DNA from: Apoda limacodes
Lineage: Eukaryota > Arthropoda > Insecta > Lepidoptera > Limacodidae
DNA: 64,000 bases
Assembly: GCA_946406115.1 (NCBI GenBank)
Contig: OX291550.1
Span: forward strand, 25,644,722-25,708,721
Direction of reading: 5' to 3'
Within the stretch, counting starts at the first letter, position 1; every line of letters begins with the position of its first letter. Both the position numbers and the translations under genes were made by a program. Below, piece by piece: positions 56,201-63,650 of this stretch. Below the pieces are notes generated by a model. That model had not been told where the DNA came from. It did no database searches and saw nothing but the letters and a program-made list of their open reading frames with translations.

Positions 56201-58624
56201 GTGAATGGAGTTTTCTTAGCGGTGAACACGTAGACTTGTCTTTGTAGTGTTGAATCTGACCAAGTTTACCCGCCCCCGTCAGAGACCTTGGACAGTGTGG
56301 TCTCGATTTGAGACACAAATTTTCCGCGATTTTCCTCCACAACGGAACGAGGGATGTTTGCACGACACGTGTTATAAGCGTCTCCAGTACTGTCATCTGC
56401 ATAGCAATGCACGTTGTTGATGTTCAACATGTCATTGATATGCAGTAGAAAGTGCGTAGGAGACAGCACAGAGCATTAGGGGGACAAGCATTAATGTCCA
56501 CGCTATCAGAGCAACTACCGTCAACTACGGTTCGTATGTTTCTGCCGGACAAAAAGCTAGCCACCCATTTGCACAAACCCTCGGGCACTCCGTAAGATAG
56601 CAACTTCGATAGAAGACCCCGGTGCCAGACCCGATCGAACGCCTTCGCTATGTCCAGGCTACATGCCAATGCCTCCCCCTGACTCTCAATAGCTAGTGCC
56701 CATCGGTGTGTGAGATACACTAGAAGGTCACCAGTCGAGCGACCGTGGCGAAAGCCATATTGGTGATCACTGACCAGGTCGTGTTCTTCTAGGTATCTAA
56801 CACATGGTAAAATTGGGTAATTTTTTATTTATATAAGTCGTGTAAGTAAACAAGATTAATATTAATTTAATTTGTATTTATAAAGAAATGTATGACGCAC
56901 TTGCCCGGCCTGACCCTAATATTCCCATCCCGTAGCACGATGAACTGTGCCCTGTAAGTATACAAAATTTAAAAAAAAAAACAAAATTTAAAATCTATTA
57001 TACAACTAGGTTCCTAGGAACACTTTTATGTCACGAGAAAAAGGTTTATTGCCAGGAATTAATCTTTCTTGCAGCAAGTAAAATACTTTCTCTTGATAAT
57101 CCTACCTAGAGAATAGGTAAGGTAAGTTTTCTGCTGTGCCACGACGATGATTTGTTTGTTTTAGATTATTTTTTAATATTCCGTAGCTATTTTTATTCAT
57201 TCATTTGATAATATTGTATCCCTTGGTTTTTTTTAATTCACCAAGGTGGCAAACAAGCTAACGTTGTGCTGGTGCTAAGCGGTCACCGCAGCCAACGGAC
57301 GCTTGCAACACAAGGGGCATCACTCGCGCGTTGCCAACCCTTTTAAAATCTAATAGAGATCTTGGAGATCAACATACTGTAGTCCTTAGAGAAAACCTTG
57401 GCAGGGAGCTCCTGCCACAAACGCTTTGCCGGAAGAAGTTCCTTTGAAACTGCACTGTACGTGATCATTTTAGGTTACAAGTTGTGAGTATGAATGTATC
57501 CCTAAGACCCTATAGTTGTATTTATTACATAATATTGTACTGTTATGACTTATTTTTAGGAAGCTATTGTTTTTTCTACGAGTATTCACAAAAAAATATT
57601 TTCTTATTATCTTCCTCAGTCTTTCTTTTATTATTTATTTAACATTTAAATTATTAATACATATAGATATATATATTCAGAATATATAAATTACTTTCTT
57701 TTGATATCTACTAAGTATGTACGTTACTTTTTCTCTAAAGTTTTAATTTTTCGCAATTTTTCTCAGTTTTTGGTATATCGTGGCAGCCATAACTATAGGT
57801 ATAACTATATTATTTTATGATTTCGTCGTATAGAGTTTTTTTATATGTATTTGGAATGCGCTTATTTTTTTAGACCGCTAGGGTGGCAAACAAGCTTGCG
57901 GTCCGCCTGATGGTAAGCGATCACCGCAGCCTATGGACGCTTGCAACACCTGGGGCATCACTCGCGCGTTTAAAACTCTAATAATAACTTCTTTCTTGAG
58001 CCCCAACTGTATTATATGAAACAAAACTCGGTGCTATTTTTATTGTTTTTTGACTTTCACTACGAAGTTTATGACGTTAATGACATATCCGACATGTTTA
58101 TTTTATTCTGACGTCATGTAGCCAAGCAGACACATTAAAGAAAAATCTAACAATCTAACGATACCCTATTTACTCCATCCATCGTAGACAAATATCGGTC
58201 AAAAAGTAAAAGGAATACCCAAATTTTCAACTTTTAAAGTTTTTGATTATTGAAGACCTATCCAACGATACTTACACAATGGGATGGGAAAATAAATAAG
58301 GGAATGCAACCCTTAATAAATCATTTCACGATTTCATTTTCATTAATCCATTACAAATTAATTATGACACATAAGACACACATGTAAAAAAACGTCAGGA
58401 ATCGACGGAAATATGGAGCAGTTATGAAGCTGTTACATTCGGGCAGATGGACCAGACAGAGCCGGATATAAGTAACAAAACTAAAGGCTACCGTGTTTGC
58501 TATTTAGCTACGAAACCCTAAAAACGTTTGTACCCTAAAAATTCGTAAAACAAGGTTTGCTACTTACAGTTCTTAAGGAAGTCCCTTTTTTGACAATTCT
58601 TTGCGAGCTGGCCATACATCCCAT
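38080..58624 (-). CDS. Unidentified coiled-coil/helical protein, 10 exons, 375 aa
   Basis: I do not recognise this protein. Ten minus-strand exons join with consistent phases into 375 codons plus stop. It is rich in Leu, Ala, Arg and Glu, has long amphipathic helices (for example LGFLYRRLNELQRERQVLH and SIHQVLLNNLENLTAAEKD) and lacks signal peptide or membrane span. It ends GDLIYEPKAFTKLIPSN. The start I favour reads MGCMASSQRIVKK, which fits an N-myristoylation site (MGxxxS) with a palmitoylatable Cys3. It is the first Met after an in-frame stop, and its Kozak context is good. The intron between exons 8 and 9 uses a GC donor. The last intron (7.1 kb) contains the ND-75 gene; other introns contain a hAT element and LINE copies. 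The gene stands head-to-head with CFAP276. A structural role in a cytoskeletal complex is possible but unproven. Confidence 0.75.
38682..39770 (+). pseudogene. Decayed repeat-derived ORF with ADTRIVLH motif
   Basis: An open frame of about 100 codons (38682-38993) is followed by broken frames. Near 39560-39750 they read HEKADTRIVLHADNIVVMAR, then SDICLLLIYHF, WMISDTAK, a stop and RKYIPVHGICNILL. This resembles multicopy invertebrate proteins with an EADTRI..H motif and a KRRYIPI block. I think these are of mobile origin but cannot name the family. Several stops and frameshifts make it non-functional. Confidence 0.5.
40080..40690 (-). mobile_element. LINE reverse transcriptase fragment
   Basis: Minus-strand frames give SKILEAVVQIQISKHVHN (about 40470-40410) and QSSFRSGHSTSTALLKIT (about 40380-40325). 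After a frameshift comes LIDFSNAFNTVDHDILLAIL (about 40280-40215), the standard order of LINE reverse transcriptase blocks. Both ends are lost. Confidence 0.8.
41291..41296 (-). promoter_or_regulatory. Candidate polyadenylation signal ATTAAA for ND-75-like gene
   Basis: ATTAAA on the minus strand, about 35 bp past the stop of the ND-75-like ORF. Confidence 0.35.
41331..43460 (-). CDS. ND-75: NADH-ubiquinone oxidoreductase 75 kDa subunit, intronless copy
   Basis: The 75-kDa subunit (NDUFS1/NuoG) of mitochondrial complex I carries iron-sulfur clusters that pass electrons from NADH towards ubiquinone in the matrix arm. The 709-residue ORF is near full length (human 727). A basic, acid-free N-terminus (MFKFSKNILCQRNFFPILQR) looks like a mitochondrial targeting peptide. 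All ligands are present: C64, C75, C78, C92 (2Fe-2S); H124, C128, C131, C137; and C180, C183, C186, C230 (two 4Fe-4S). Conserved LFLSELSGNIIDLCPVGALT and LVGTNPRFEAP follow. It has no intron and lies within an intron of the coiled-coil gene on the same strand, which points to a retrogene. It has several substitutions at usually conserved positions (DLTMRFG for the usual DQSMAFG), so it is probably a diverged paralogue, not the main housekeeping copy. Confidence 0.93.
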   Translation of the reverse strand: MFKFSKNILCQRNFFPILQRTKTKKPKQEQEFDIFINGKPVTVPSYYLIVQALRREQVAIPTFCFHDRLTIAGNCRMCLVQIDGFLKPQIACAVPVAKGMKIWTNSDVTRKYRETILEFLLVDHPLDCPICDQGGECDLQDLTMRFGNDRTRFTDLHFEGKRAVEHKTLGPFIRCEMTRCIHCTRCIRFASQVCGMDVLGTTGRGHDMLVGTYVDKLFLSELSGNIIDLCPVGALTSIPYMFKARPWEVRRTESIDVTDATGTNIILNHRFNRLLRILPREHEEINQEWLSDKGRWAIDSLEMQRLVTPMCKSENKLVPIEWDLALELAADMIKAACGNIVAIAGPHCNVETLVATKDLLNKLGSEHTYIERTFGYSRTEADIRTGYSLNIKMSRIAEADKILLVGTNPRFEAPVLNAWIRQAYVSNECDIYSIGADCDFNYHVKSLGRYLNDLPAASAALKKAKKPLIFVGISQLTCGTGGKLMYELNDLKSNFKVDDWEILHIIPLEASFVGALEAGWKPGGLDIIAGICPKVIISLGADQIFYGGKSGEVIYIGFQGDLGTEYAKVVLPGSAYTEAGGMYMNMEGRAQVALPGVTPPGKARHDWKIIRALAEYCEIDLGYDDIDSLYCRLAEISPNFEHVGKYEKKIFTKLIVPLLHNSPDNMLLDIKMRRMQDYYCSDIFTSNSPNMVRAQKAANEFASSSYAAI
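45341..45413 (-). CDS. Coiled-coil gene exon 9
   Basis: Acceptor CTTCTTTCAG, donor CATCAG|GTATTA; phase 2 in, 0 out. It reads YMRATEVFLQFKDALVQLIK. Confidence 0.8.
45892..46065 (-). CDS. Coiled-coil gene exon 8, followed by GC donor
   Basis: Acceptor GTGTTAACAG; donor CATAG|GCAATC, a GC-AG intron. Phase 2 in and out. It reads SGWERTAACADACRLLVQAR and RTLRLALDYAFTDAMHDH. Overlapping frames on both strands are open because the exon is GC-rich; this frame is chosen because it alone joins both neighbours. Confidence 0.72.
46200..47745. repeat. Degenerate repeat array with TGACAGCTGTCA palindromes
   Basis: Blocks of roughly 88-104 bp carry GTTTGACAGCTGTCATCCGA, then AAATGAAGATCTTGATGAG, then a GTTACGGAGATAAAGCCG block. 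The exact palindrome TGACAGCTGTCA is at 46270, 46887, 46975 and 47079; degraded versions lie near 46357, 46627, 47176, 47598 and 47716. Intronic, no coding frame. Confidence 0.7.
48360..48546 (-). CDS. Coiled-coil gene exon 7
   Basis: Acceptor TTTCAAATAG, donor GGCAA|GTTAGT; phase 1 in, 2 out. It reads GTQLEGELSRARTLRDALAS and YAHSAMRLLDDALPAWKL, strongly helical. Confidence 0.82.
48784..48910 (-). CDS. Coiled-coil gene exon 6
   Basis: Acceptor GTGGTGTCAG, donor CATTG|GTATAC; phase 0 in, 1 out. It reads EMRALELGFLYRRLNELQRE and LRSRSLYSQLQQLI. Confidence 0.82.
49107..49680 (-). mobile_element. LINE fragment (family A), minus
   Basis: Minus-strand frame: CPFTAKKTPFTEVPQFQNTP, then SIGILGVDISSDVQFRDHW, then HPDTSLVRLTRFN after a frameshift. 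It ends near the RTARHR-type block around 49150. These are the thumb and C-terminal parts of the same reverse transcriptase as the copy at 55505-56805. Confidence 0.8.
49867..49917 (-). CDS. Coiled-coil gene exon 5
   Basis: Acceptor taken as GGATAGACAG|ATTACACTG, phase 0, giving ITLQVDILKEAYLALIE. A nearer-looking acceptor, GCTCTAG at 49937, would need phase 2 and fits only if translation began at 50134 (MKILSQMLIES). I prefer the first because it keeps the frame of all upstream exons. Confidence 0.65.
50103..50183 (-). CDS. Coiled-coil gene exon 4
   Basis: Acceptor TTTTTTCAG, donor AGAAAG|GTAAGC; phase 0 in and out. It reads LFVSLDLYKRPMLASENEDF then VANVNRK. Confidence 0.75.
50303..50374 (-). 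CDS. Coiled-coil gene exon 3
   Basis: Acceptor GAACACCAG, donor CATCAG|GTACAT; phase 0. It reads EIKGFEETANSNPQSDAYAK. Confidence 0.72.
50543..52388. mobile_element. Near full-length hAT transposon with 8-bp target duplication
   Basis: Terminal inverted repeats are CATGGGCGCCGGCAG (50543) and CAAGGGCGCCGGCAG (read from 52388 on the minus strand). Similarity extends inward over a shared CCAGGTGGTGCA block. The 8-bp duplication CTACAGAA is exact at 50535-50542 and 52389-52396. The interior carries a plus-strand transposase remnant. It lies in the intron between exons 2 and 3 of the coiled-coil gene. Confidence 0.93.
51063..52140 (+). pseudogene. Decayed hAT transposase (ZMYM-like class)
   Basis: It starts MSDIRQFFCKRKR and then runs in two overlapping frames with later stops (for example 51736 and 51883). 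Near 51990-52090 it has the hAT dimerisation region: GLSLPVTTCTIERSFSTLRR and then VKTW. The order, an N-terminal zinc-finger-like part followed by a central region and this C-terminal block, suits hAT transposases related to ZMYM1-like proteins. Stops and frameshifts make it inactive. Confidence 0.8.
53541..53684 (-). CDS. Coiled-coil gene exon 2
   Basis: Acceptor ATTGTTTTAG, donor CAGCAG|GTATGC; phase 0. It reads TVLAALTRLDNEIANSEKAH and TARLAVVTAELDSIQQ, an amphipathic helix. Confidence 0.8.
53858..54914 (-). repeat. Dispersed repeat, reversed copy, with 5S rRNA-like block
   Basis: It begins CTGGCCAAGTGCAAGTCGGT then CGCACCGAGGGTTCCGTAC and ends CTACGGAACCCTAAAAATT, the reverse of 9620-10416. 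On the minus strand, 54020-53964 reads AGTTAAGCAACGTCGAGCTT, GGTCAGTAATTGGATGGGTG and ACCGC, matching the 5S rRNA pattern more fully than the other copy. Confidence 0.7.
55505..56805 (-). mobile_element. LINE family A, longest copy, internally deleted
   Basis: Minus-strand frames give SDHQYGFRHGRSTGDLL, then LACSLDIAKAFDRVWHRGLL, the catalytic CYADDST near 56400, and finally RTARHRQGIHSHS and FFKKEVIGFLKGRQRASDT, ending near 55535. The frame breaks in the middle and the 5' half, including the endonuclease, is missing. It is a Jockey/CR1-like non-LTR element by motif. Confidence 0.85.
57236..57480 (-). mobile_element. LINE 3'-end fragment (family A), minus
   Basis: CCAAGGTGGCAAACAAGCTA, CACTCGCGCGTTGCCAACCC and GAGAAAACCTTGGCAGGGAG are reversed family A sequence leading into the right arm of the inverted repeat. 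Confidence 0.75.
58568..58624 (-). CDS. Coiled-coil gene exon 1 (start)
   Basis: Donor AACT|GTAAGT is a strong match; phase 0 out, fitting exon 2. It reads MGCMASSQRIVKKGTSLRT. A second ATG (58613-58615) would give MASSQ but has a poorer context. The frame is open upstream to about 58705, so part of the 5' sequence is presumably UTR. This exon is less certain than the others because 4.9 kb of repeats separate it from exon 2. Confidence 0.55.
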
Positions 58625-61494
58625 TCCAAAACCATCACAGACGACACCGCTTACTCCACTCGGATTTCCGCACACAACTAAACCTGATGCCAAATCCGAA
58701 TATCGCCATCAAAAGACTTAACTACTAGTAAATATGCCAAGGTTACCAATTGTGTGGAGCGTATTTGTTTGCACATCGATTCAAGAGAATTGGTTTACAC
58801 ACACTGTTAAGGTATGGGGTTGTAATTTTTAAACTGTTATACGTGGATGTATAATTGTATAATAATTTTATGGAGGTCTAAAAAAGTTTTGGAACAAACT
58901 AGTCACTTTTTTATAAATTTCTACATATGTATTTACCTACAAAAACACCTAACCAAAATAGGTTCATGCGATTGGGAGTTGGAACGCCACACAGATACAC
59001 CCGTTAAACGTAAAACACCCCTCTGTTTGCGTCAGGGGTTAAAAATATACTTAAAAATATAGTTATGCAGAATTAAGACATTACTAGAGTAGTTATGTTG
59101 GTGTATATTAAAACTACGCAATTGCTACATATACAATGTACATATATAACCAGAATGCATGATTTTTGCAGGCTTTTTAGTCTTTAAATTTACACTAAAT
59201 AGTATATTCCCACAAACTTGGACCTCGCGATTTTCTATTCAACACTTTTTTTGAACTACAACTTCTATTAAATCGTTTTCTAGTTTATTTGTCCCGTACA
59301 AATTCTGCAATCGATTTTTAACCAAAAAGAAATTTGAAATGTTTAATATGGCTCCGATGACAAAGCAATATTCAATTTTATATTGTTTTGACATTGGGTG
59401 TGTTTTAGGTTTAAACGAGCGTTAAGAAAATTCAACAAAAAGAAATCATCATTCATTTTTTTTTAATAAATGTACTTACCACGATTAATAAATGGACTAA
59501 ACAGTAAAAAATCATTTTCGTACATATAAACGTAGGGCGCATATAATAGACTTTCGAAATATAAAAAACTATTTTTTTTTTCTTAACTGTAGCATACTGG
59601 CATATAAAAGCATGAGATCAGTTTCAAAGTACCCAATAATTGTTACAGAAGATACGCCTTTTCATTTGATACCCCACTCGGACGTATATCCTTAACTTAC
59701 AGTTTTCATCCTTCTTACACCCTTTATCACCGTAACCCTTTAACCGATCATGAATATCGTAGCAACGGTACCCATGTTACCGCTTACCATACGCGTGGAC
59801 AGTGTGCTTGTTTGCCACCTTAGTAGTATGGGAGAAAAAAAAGTTATCGTCAAACAAGCATACACAGATACAAAGATACAAACGCTTTAGCGTATTTTGA
59901 TAGTTGTGTAACTTAAATATTTGTCAAGTTATCGAACCTACTATATTTGCTTCGCACATCATGGTGTCTGCTGTGGATTAATTACTTAGAAGCACGAATA
60001 TAAACTTTTTTTTTAGCCTCGTTCACTTTGTTGATCAATCAATGCAAATAATGGAGTTAGTACCATGTCGACACTTTCTTTGAGGTGGCATTTATTAAAA
60101 AAATCTACAACGATTAAAACAGGTCAATTAAAAGTCTTATTGTGTTTTACCTAGTTGTTTTTAAGGCCACGTTTTACCTAAGTTACCAACTAGCTCATAT
60201 CGCAACTCTACTACACTGGACTTTTATCTCCACACACCCAGATACTTATTTCCCGCAAATCTACTCGTGTCTGTATTACAGAAACTTTGTATGTCAGTAC
60301 AAAGCGCAGCCTAAATCTTTGGGTATAGTAATCTAGAACAGCGGTTCTCAAACTTTTGAAGCACTAAATATTTTACAGAGCATAAAATAAACTAAATCTG
60401 GCTAAGAATCTTTTAAGAAAATATCTTATAAAAAAGTTATTTGTTTAACAAGCGGGCAAAGTTGTTTTTTGTGAAGAGTGCCAACTGTAAATTCCGAGCT
60501 AACGAAGTAATATAGACTACTGAGAACAGCAAGGGATTTAAAGGCACGAAACCTAAAATAATTTGCTGTAGTGTGAAACATACAACTTTTCATCTCTACC
60601 ATTTCGAAAAAATAGGTCTTTGGCAAGGAACACACTGAAGGCCATATTAAGCAATAAGTTTATTCTAATTTACAAATACTACCTACTATACTCTGCTCCT
60701 ATCAAAAAATAAACAATAGTGTGAAGTAATATTCATAACAATTAGGTCAAAATGATTTATTTAATTAAAAAAGTTTGATTCAAGGAAAAAACTTTGTATA
60801 GGAATTCGGTTATTTTTATCAATAAATAAAACCACAAAATTTTGTAAATTTCAACAGCAAATAACGAATGACGTATTTCAGCTTTTTTGAGAAAGAAAGT
60901 TTATGAAGAGTTACATTGCTTGATTAAACTTAAAAGAGCTCTATAATATTATGTGGAACTTAGTGACTTAAATCCTGCAATTTAAAAAAACTAGTTGAAA
61001 AAATTATGTTGTAGTTATTGGAAACCAGGCTCAAAATCCCTGAGAATACATAAGCGCGACCAAAGAGATTTATCTGCGTGCTAAATCTGTACAGCTGTTT
61101 ATGCATGTTTCTTATACTCTCAAACATCTTTTCAAACACATGTTAATTGGTGGATACTTCGGTAGAATATGTTCGAGGGAAGCAATAGAAAAATTCCCAG
61201 GATTGCTAAAATAAACTTTACTGTTTCAAAATTCTTTTAGAAAGTGTTCTAGATCTAGAATAAATTACCTACACTTGCAATATCCACACGTCGTAAATTA
61301 ATGCCATATAAGTCATGAACAATTCAAAAGTTTTGTCGAAACTTTTAGTTGCTAAGATACCGTTTTGTTTGAACCTTTGTTTTGAATTTGAGCGCAGTGA
61401 TCGTTTGACAAGCGACAGAGACTATTTTCACGTTTCAGTTAATTTTAAGTTCATCTTCGACTTCTCCAATAAATTGTCTAAGTGCTACCTAAAG
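58625..61494. other. Intergenic region between divergent genes
   Basis: Head-to-head spacer of about 2.9 kb between the coiled-coil gene and CFAP276. It holds a family A LINE tail scrap (59775-59840, GTGCTTGTTTGCCACCTTAG) and otherwise AT-rich sequence. No coding exon or clear promoter element recognised. The open frame from 61315 upstream of the CFAP276 start is taken as 5' UTR. Confidence 0.5.
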
Positions 61495-61685
61495 ATGTCT
61501 AAAGAGCTCAAAACCAAAGCAGTAAGAAATAAGACTCTTCTGCCTGATCTGTCAAATGAGGGAGTTCTGACGAAGGAGATAGTGTTCACAACTAAGCAGA
61601 AGCATGGGGTCCCGGTTGGCTCCAGACTGTTCTCCCATCACACTTTGGCTAGTGTAAGGAAGATGAGTTTTTTTCTTCCCTTCTT
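61495..61685 (+). CDS. CFAP276: CFAP276 exon 1
   Basis: Runs from the ATG to donor TTCTT|GTAAGT, phase 2. An earlier donor (CTAGT|GTAAGG, 61655) would be out of phase with exon 2 and would lose ASVRKMSFFLPF, which aligns with the human protein. Confidence 0.8.
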
Positions 61686-63615
61686 GTAAGTTTCAAATTG
61701 CCTATCAAATTCGCAAATATATTTGTTTGCATGTTTGTTGTACTCGGTCAGCTCAACCGTATACCTCGAAATCATAAAGGGTAAATTGAGATTTTATTAT
61801 GCCAGTTTTTTTAAACTGTTCTATAGTCATACTTATAGCGCCAAGCTTTTGAAAAGCAGCAAACAGGTTAAGCAATTAATTTAAGAAACAATATCATGAT
61901 AATTATAATAATAAATATTTTTGGACATACCACACCACGCCGTCTGGCCCCAAAGTAAGTAAAGCTTGTGTTATGGATACTTTTAGACAACGGATACAAG
62001 TAGGTACATATATATTACTTTTTATTGTCAATGCATACATATCATACATAAATACACCCAGAATCAAGACAAACACAAATGTTTATTACATAAATGTTTG
62101 TCCAGTGCGGTCCAGTGTATCGAACCCACACCCTCTGCACAGCAGCCGGCTACACTACCAACTAAGCTGCAAGGGAGTTAATAATAATGCCTCCATTTAC
62201 CCATAAACAAGATGTTATTTTATGTCCATCGGGCTATTTCTGAGCCAAAAAGTCACTCTATTGCACCGTTGTGACTTAGAAGAATATTAACCTGCGGTTT
62301 TCGGCGCCCTCATTTTGCACTCACTTACACAGACACATTTGTATACATTACCAAAGTTTTATAGACGCAATATATCTACCTCCTCGTCCATCACTCATTC
62401 ATTTTAATTTATTGTTCTGTCACTCTTTCATAAAAATCTTTGCAATTGCAGACGACTAAGGGTGTCGAAATATATGTGTCTAACCTTTTTTTCATTTTTA
62501 TTTCATTAATTACAAAAACAAACATAGCACGAAATGTATATTTAAATTTTAGGAATACTATCGATATCGAGGAGTTTTTTGGTCATTAAAAATGGGGTTT
62601 ATGAATGAATAAATGGGTTGAATAGAAAGTCCCGTTTGATTTTACAAAGCGACCTTTTTTCTCCAGCCTCCCTGACGATAGTCTTGACTTAGTTCTCTCA
62701 GCAACATACAACCACTCGACGGAACGCTTCGCCGACAAAGAAGATCTCCACCTACAGCCGGAGACACGAGGTTGTCCCACCTGGCGCCGGCTTCGGAACA
62801 CCTTTGATAAATACCCAAGCACTCGCATACCAATGGTAAGTCAAGTAACCACCTGAAGAACGCATTCCCAATAATTTTGCAGACAGAAAGCACAAGGAAT
62901 TCAGGTAAGAGAGGCGTCGGTCAGATTATTTGGTCAGTGTCTTATTCAACGGTAAGAAATAATCAAGTTCGTATGGACTTCTTCTGCTGTCATCTCCGGG
63001 CACGTGCACCTAGATATCAGCTTCAAGCGTTTGACTCGGTTTAAAAACAAGCTACTAGAATTGACGATCTTAAACGCCCCCTCTAAATATTGACCTGGTG
63101 CATTTGTTAAGCGATTAGCGTTTGTTTTTCAGCCGGGATTCTATTTGCTGGCCTATAGCCTTGTCCTGTCTGATAAAGTGCAATAACTGGTATTTGGGTG
63201 ACGTTACGCACACTTGTAGGTACATTCTTTTTACTGTAGCCAAAATAGCAAAAGCTTAACATTCGCAGGCATATAATTCTCCCATATTTCCATCGATTCT
63301 TATAAGAAATGGTAACTAAACCTAAACCTTTTTTACAGTTTTGAACTATAAATAATAATATTATTCTCAATCCAAACTCAATAGTTTATACCTATTTACA
63401 AGGTCACTAGCTCCTTAAAAAAAAATTCAAGCTTTATTAATTTATTATTTGGCATTCTTCTGTTTTTTCCTTAGGGCCATCCGATGCAGCGTGGTGGCAT
63501 TAAAGAGCGAAGGTCTCCATTCAGCGTGAAACTGATGAACTCAGGCGTACACTCCTCGCAGACTAACCCTGGCTACAGCAGACAGCCGGCAGGCGGCGCT
63601 ATCTTCTTCTATTAA
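61495..63615 (+). CDS. CFAP276: CFAP276 (C1orf194) homologue, 3 exons, 166 aa
   Basis: CFAP276 is a small microtubule inner protein that binds inside axonemal doublet microtubules in cilia and sperm tails. The spliced product has 166 residues (human 169). The middle matches best: SRLFSHHTLASVRKMSFF, then DDSLDLVLSATYNHS and ADKEDLHLQPETRG correspond in order to the human SRLNSTPTITSMRRDAYYF, DDLDFRLAALYNHH and KSEILLNQKTTQ segments. The end, GVHSSQTNPGYSRQPAGG then AIFFY, matches the human SPHTAATNGGYSRKKDGGFF. No membrane span or signal peptide, as expected. The start at 61495 (AAAGATGT) has A at -3. AATAAA lies 26 bp after the stop. Insects use such proteins mainly in sperm flagella and chordotonal cilia, so male-biased expression is likely but inferred. 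Confidence 0.85.
62030..62180 (-). mobile_element. tRNA-derived SINE, reversed copy
   Basis: On the minus strand: GCAGCTTAGTTGGTAGTGTA, then GTGTGGGTTCGATACACTGG (B-box-like), and a TATGTATGATATGTATGC tail. Same family as 11150-11370. It lies in CFAP276 intron 1. Confidence 0.65.
62667..62835 (+). CDS. CFAP276: CFAP276 exon 2
   Basis: Acceptor TTTTCTCCAG, donor CCAATG|GTAAGT; phase 2 in, 0 out. It reads LPDDSLDLVLSATYNHSTER and TWRRLRNTFDKYPSTRIPM. Confidence 0.88.
63475..63615 (+). CDS. CFAP276: CFAP276 exon 3
   Basis: Acceptor TTTTCCTTAG, phase 0. It reads GHPMQRGGIKERRSPFSVKL and ends GYSRQPAGGAIFFY plus TAA. Confidence 0.88.
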   Translation, partial: GHPMQRGGIKERRSPFSVKLMNSGVHSSQTNPGYSRQPAGGAIFFY

Positions 63616-63640
63616 ATCAACGACCCACAAAGGCCATAAA

Positions 63641-63646
63641 AATAAA
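63641..63646 (+). promoter_or_regulatory. CFAP276: Polyadenylation signal AATAAA for CFAP276
   Basis: AATAAA, 26 bp past the stop codon, just before the minisatellite. Confidence 0.5.
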
Positions 63647-63650
63647 ACAA

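Larger units (their letters stand above)
54950..57995. repeat. Large inverted repeat built of LINE 3' ends
   Basis: The left arm (about 54950-55500) and right arm (about 57425-57995) are inverted copies, roughly 90% alike by eye. Each consists of a family A LINE tail, a roughly 390-bp AT-rich block (sharing CTACTAAGTATGTACGTTAC and GCAGCCATAACTATAGGTAT on the right arm) and a short LINE coding piece. The loop carries another LINE copy (55505-56805). It lies in the first intron of the coiled-coil gene. Confidence 0.8.

Noticed and set aside
58568..58710. Minus-strand reading CGNPSGVSGVVCDGFGMGCM, reminiscent of the LAMTOR5 N-terminal pattern
   Set aside because: The match is loose, no second LAMTOR5 exon follows, and the frame and donor fit a start exon (MGCMASSQ...) of the coiled-coil gene better.
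61315..61494. Longer N-terminus for CFAP276 starting at 61315
   Set aside because: The added 60 residues are not like CFAP276, while the ATG at 61495 gives the expected length.
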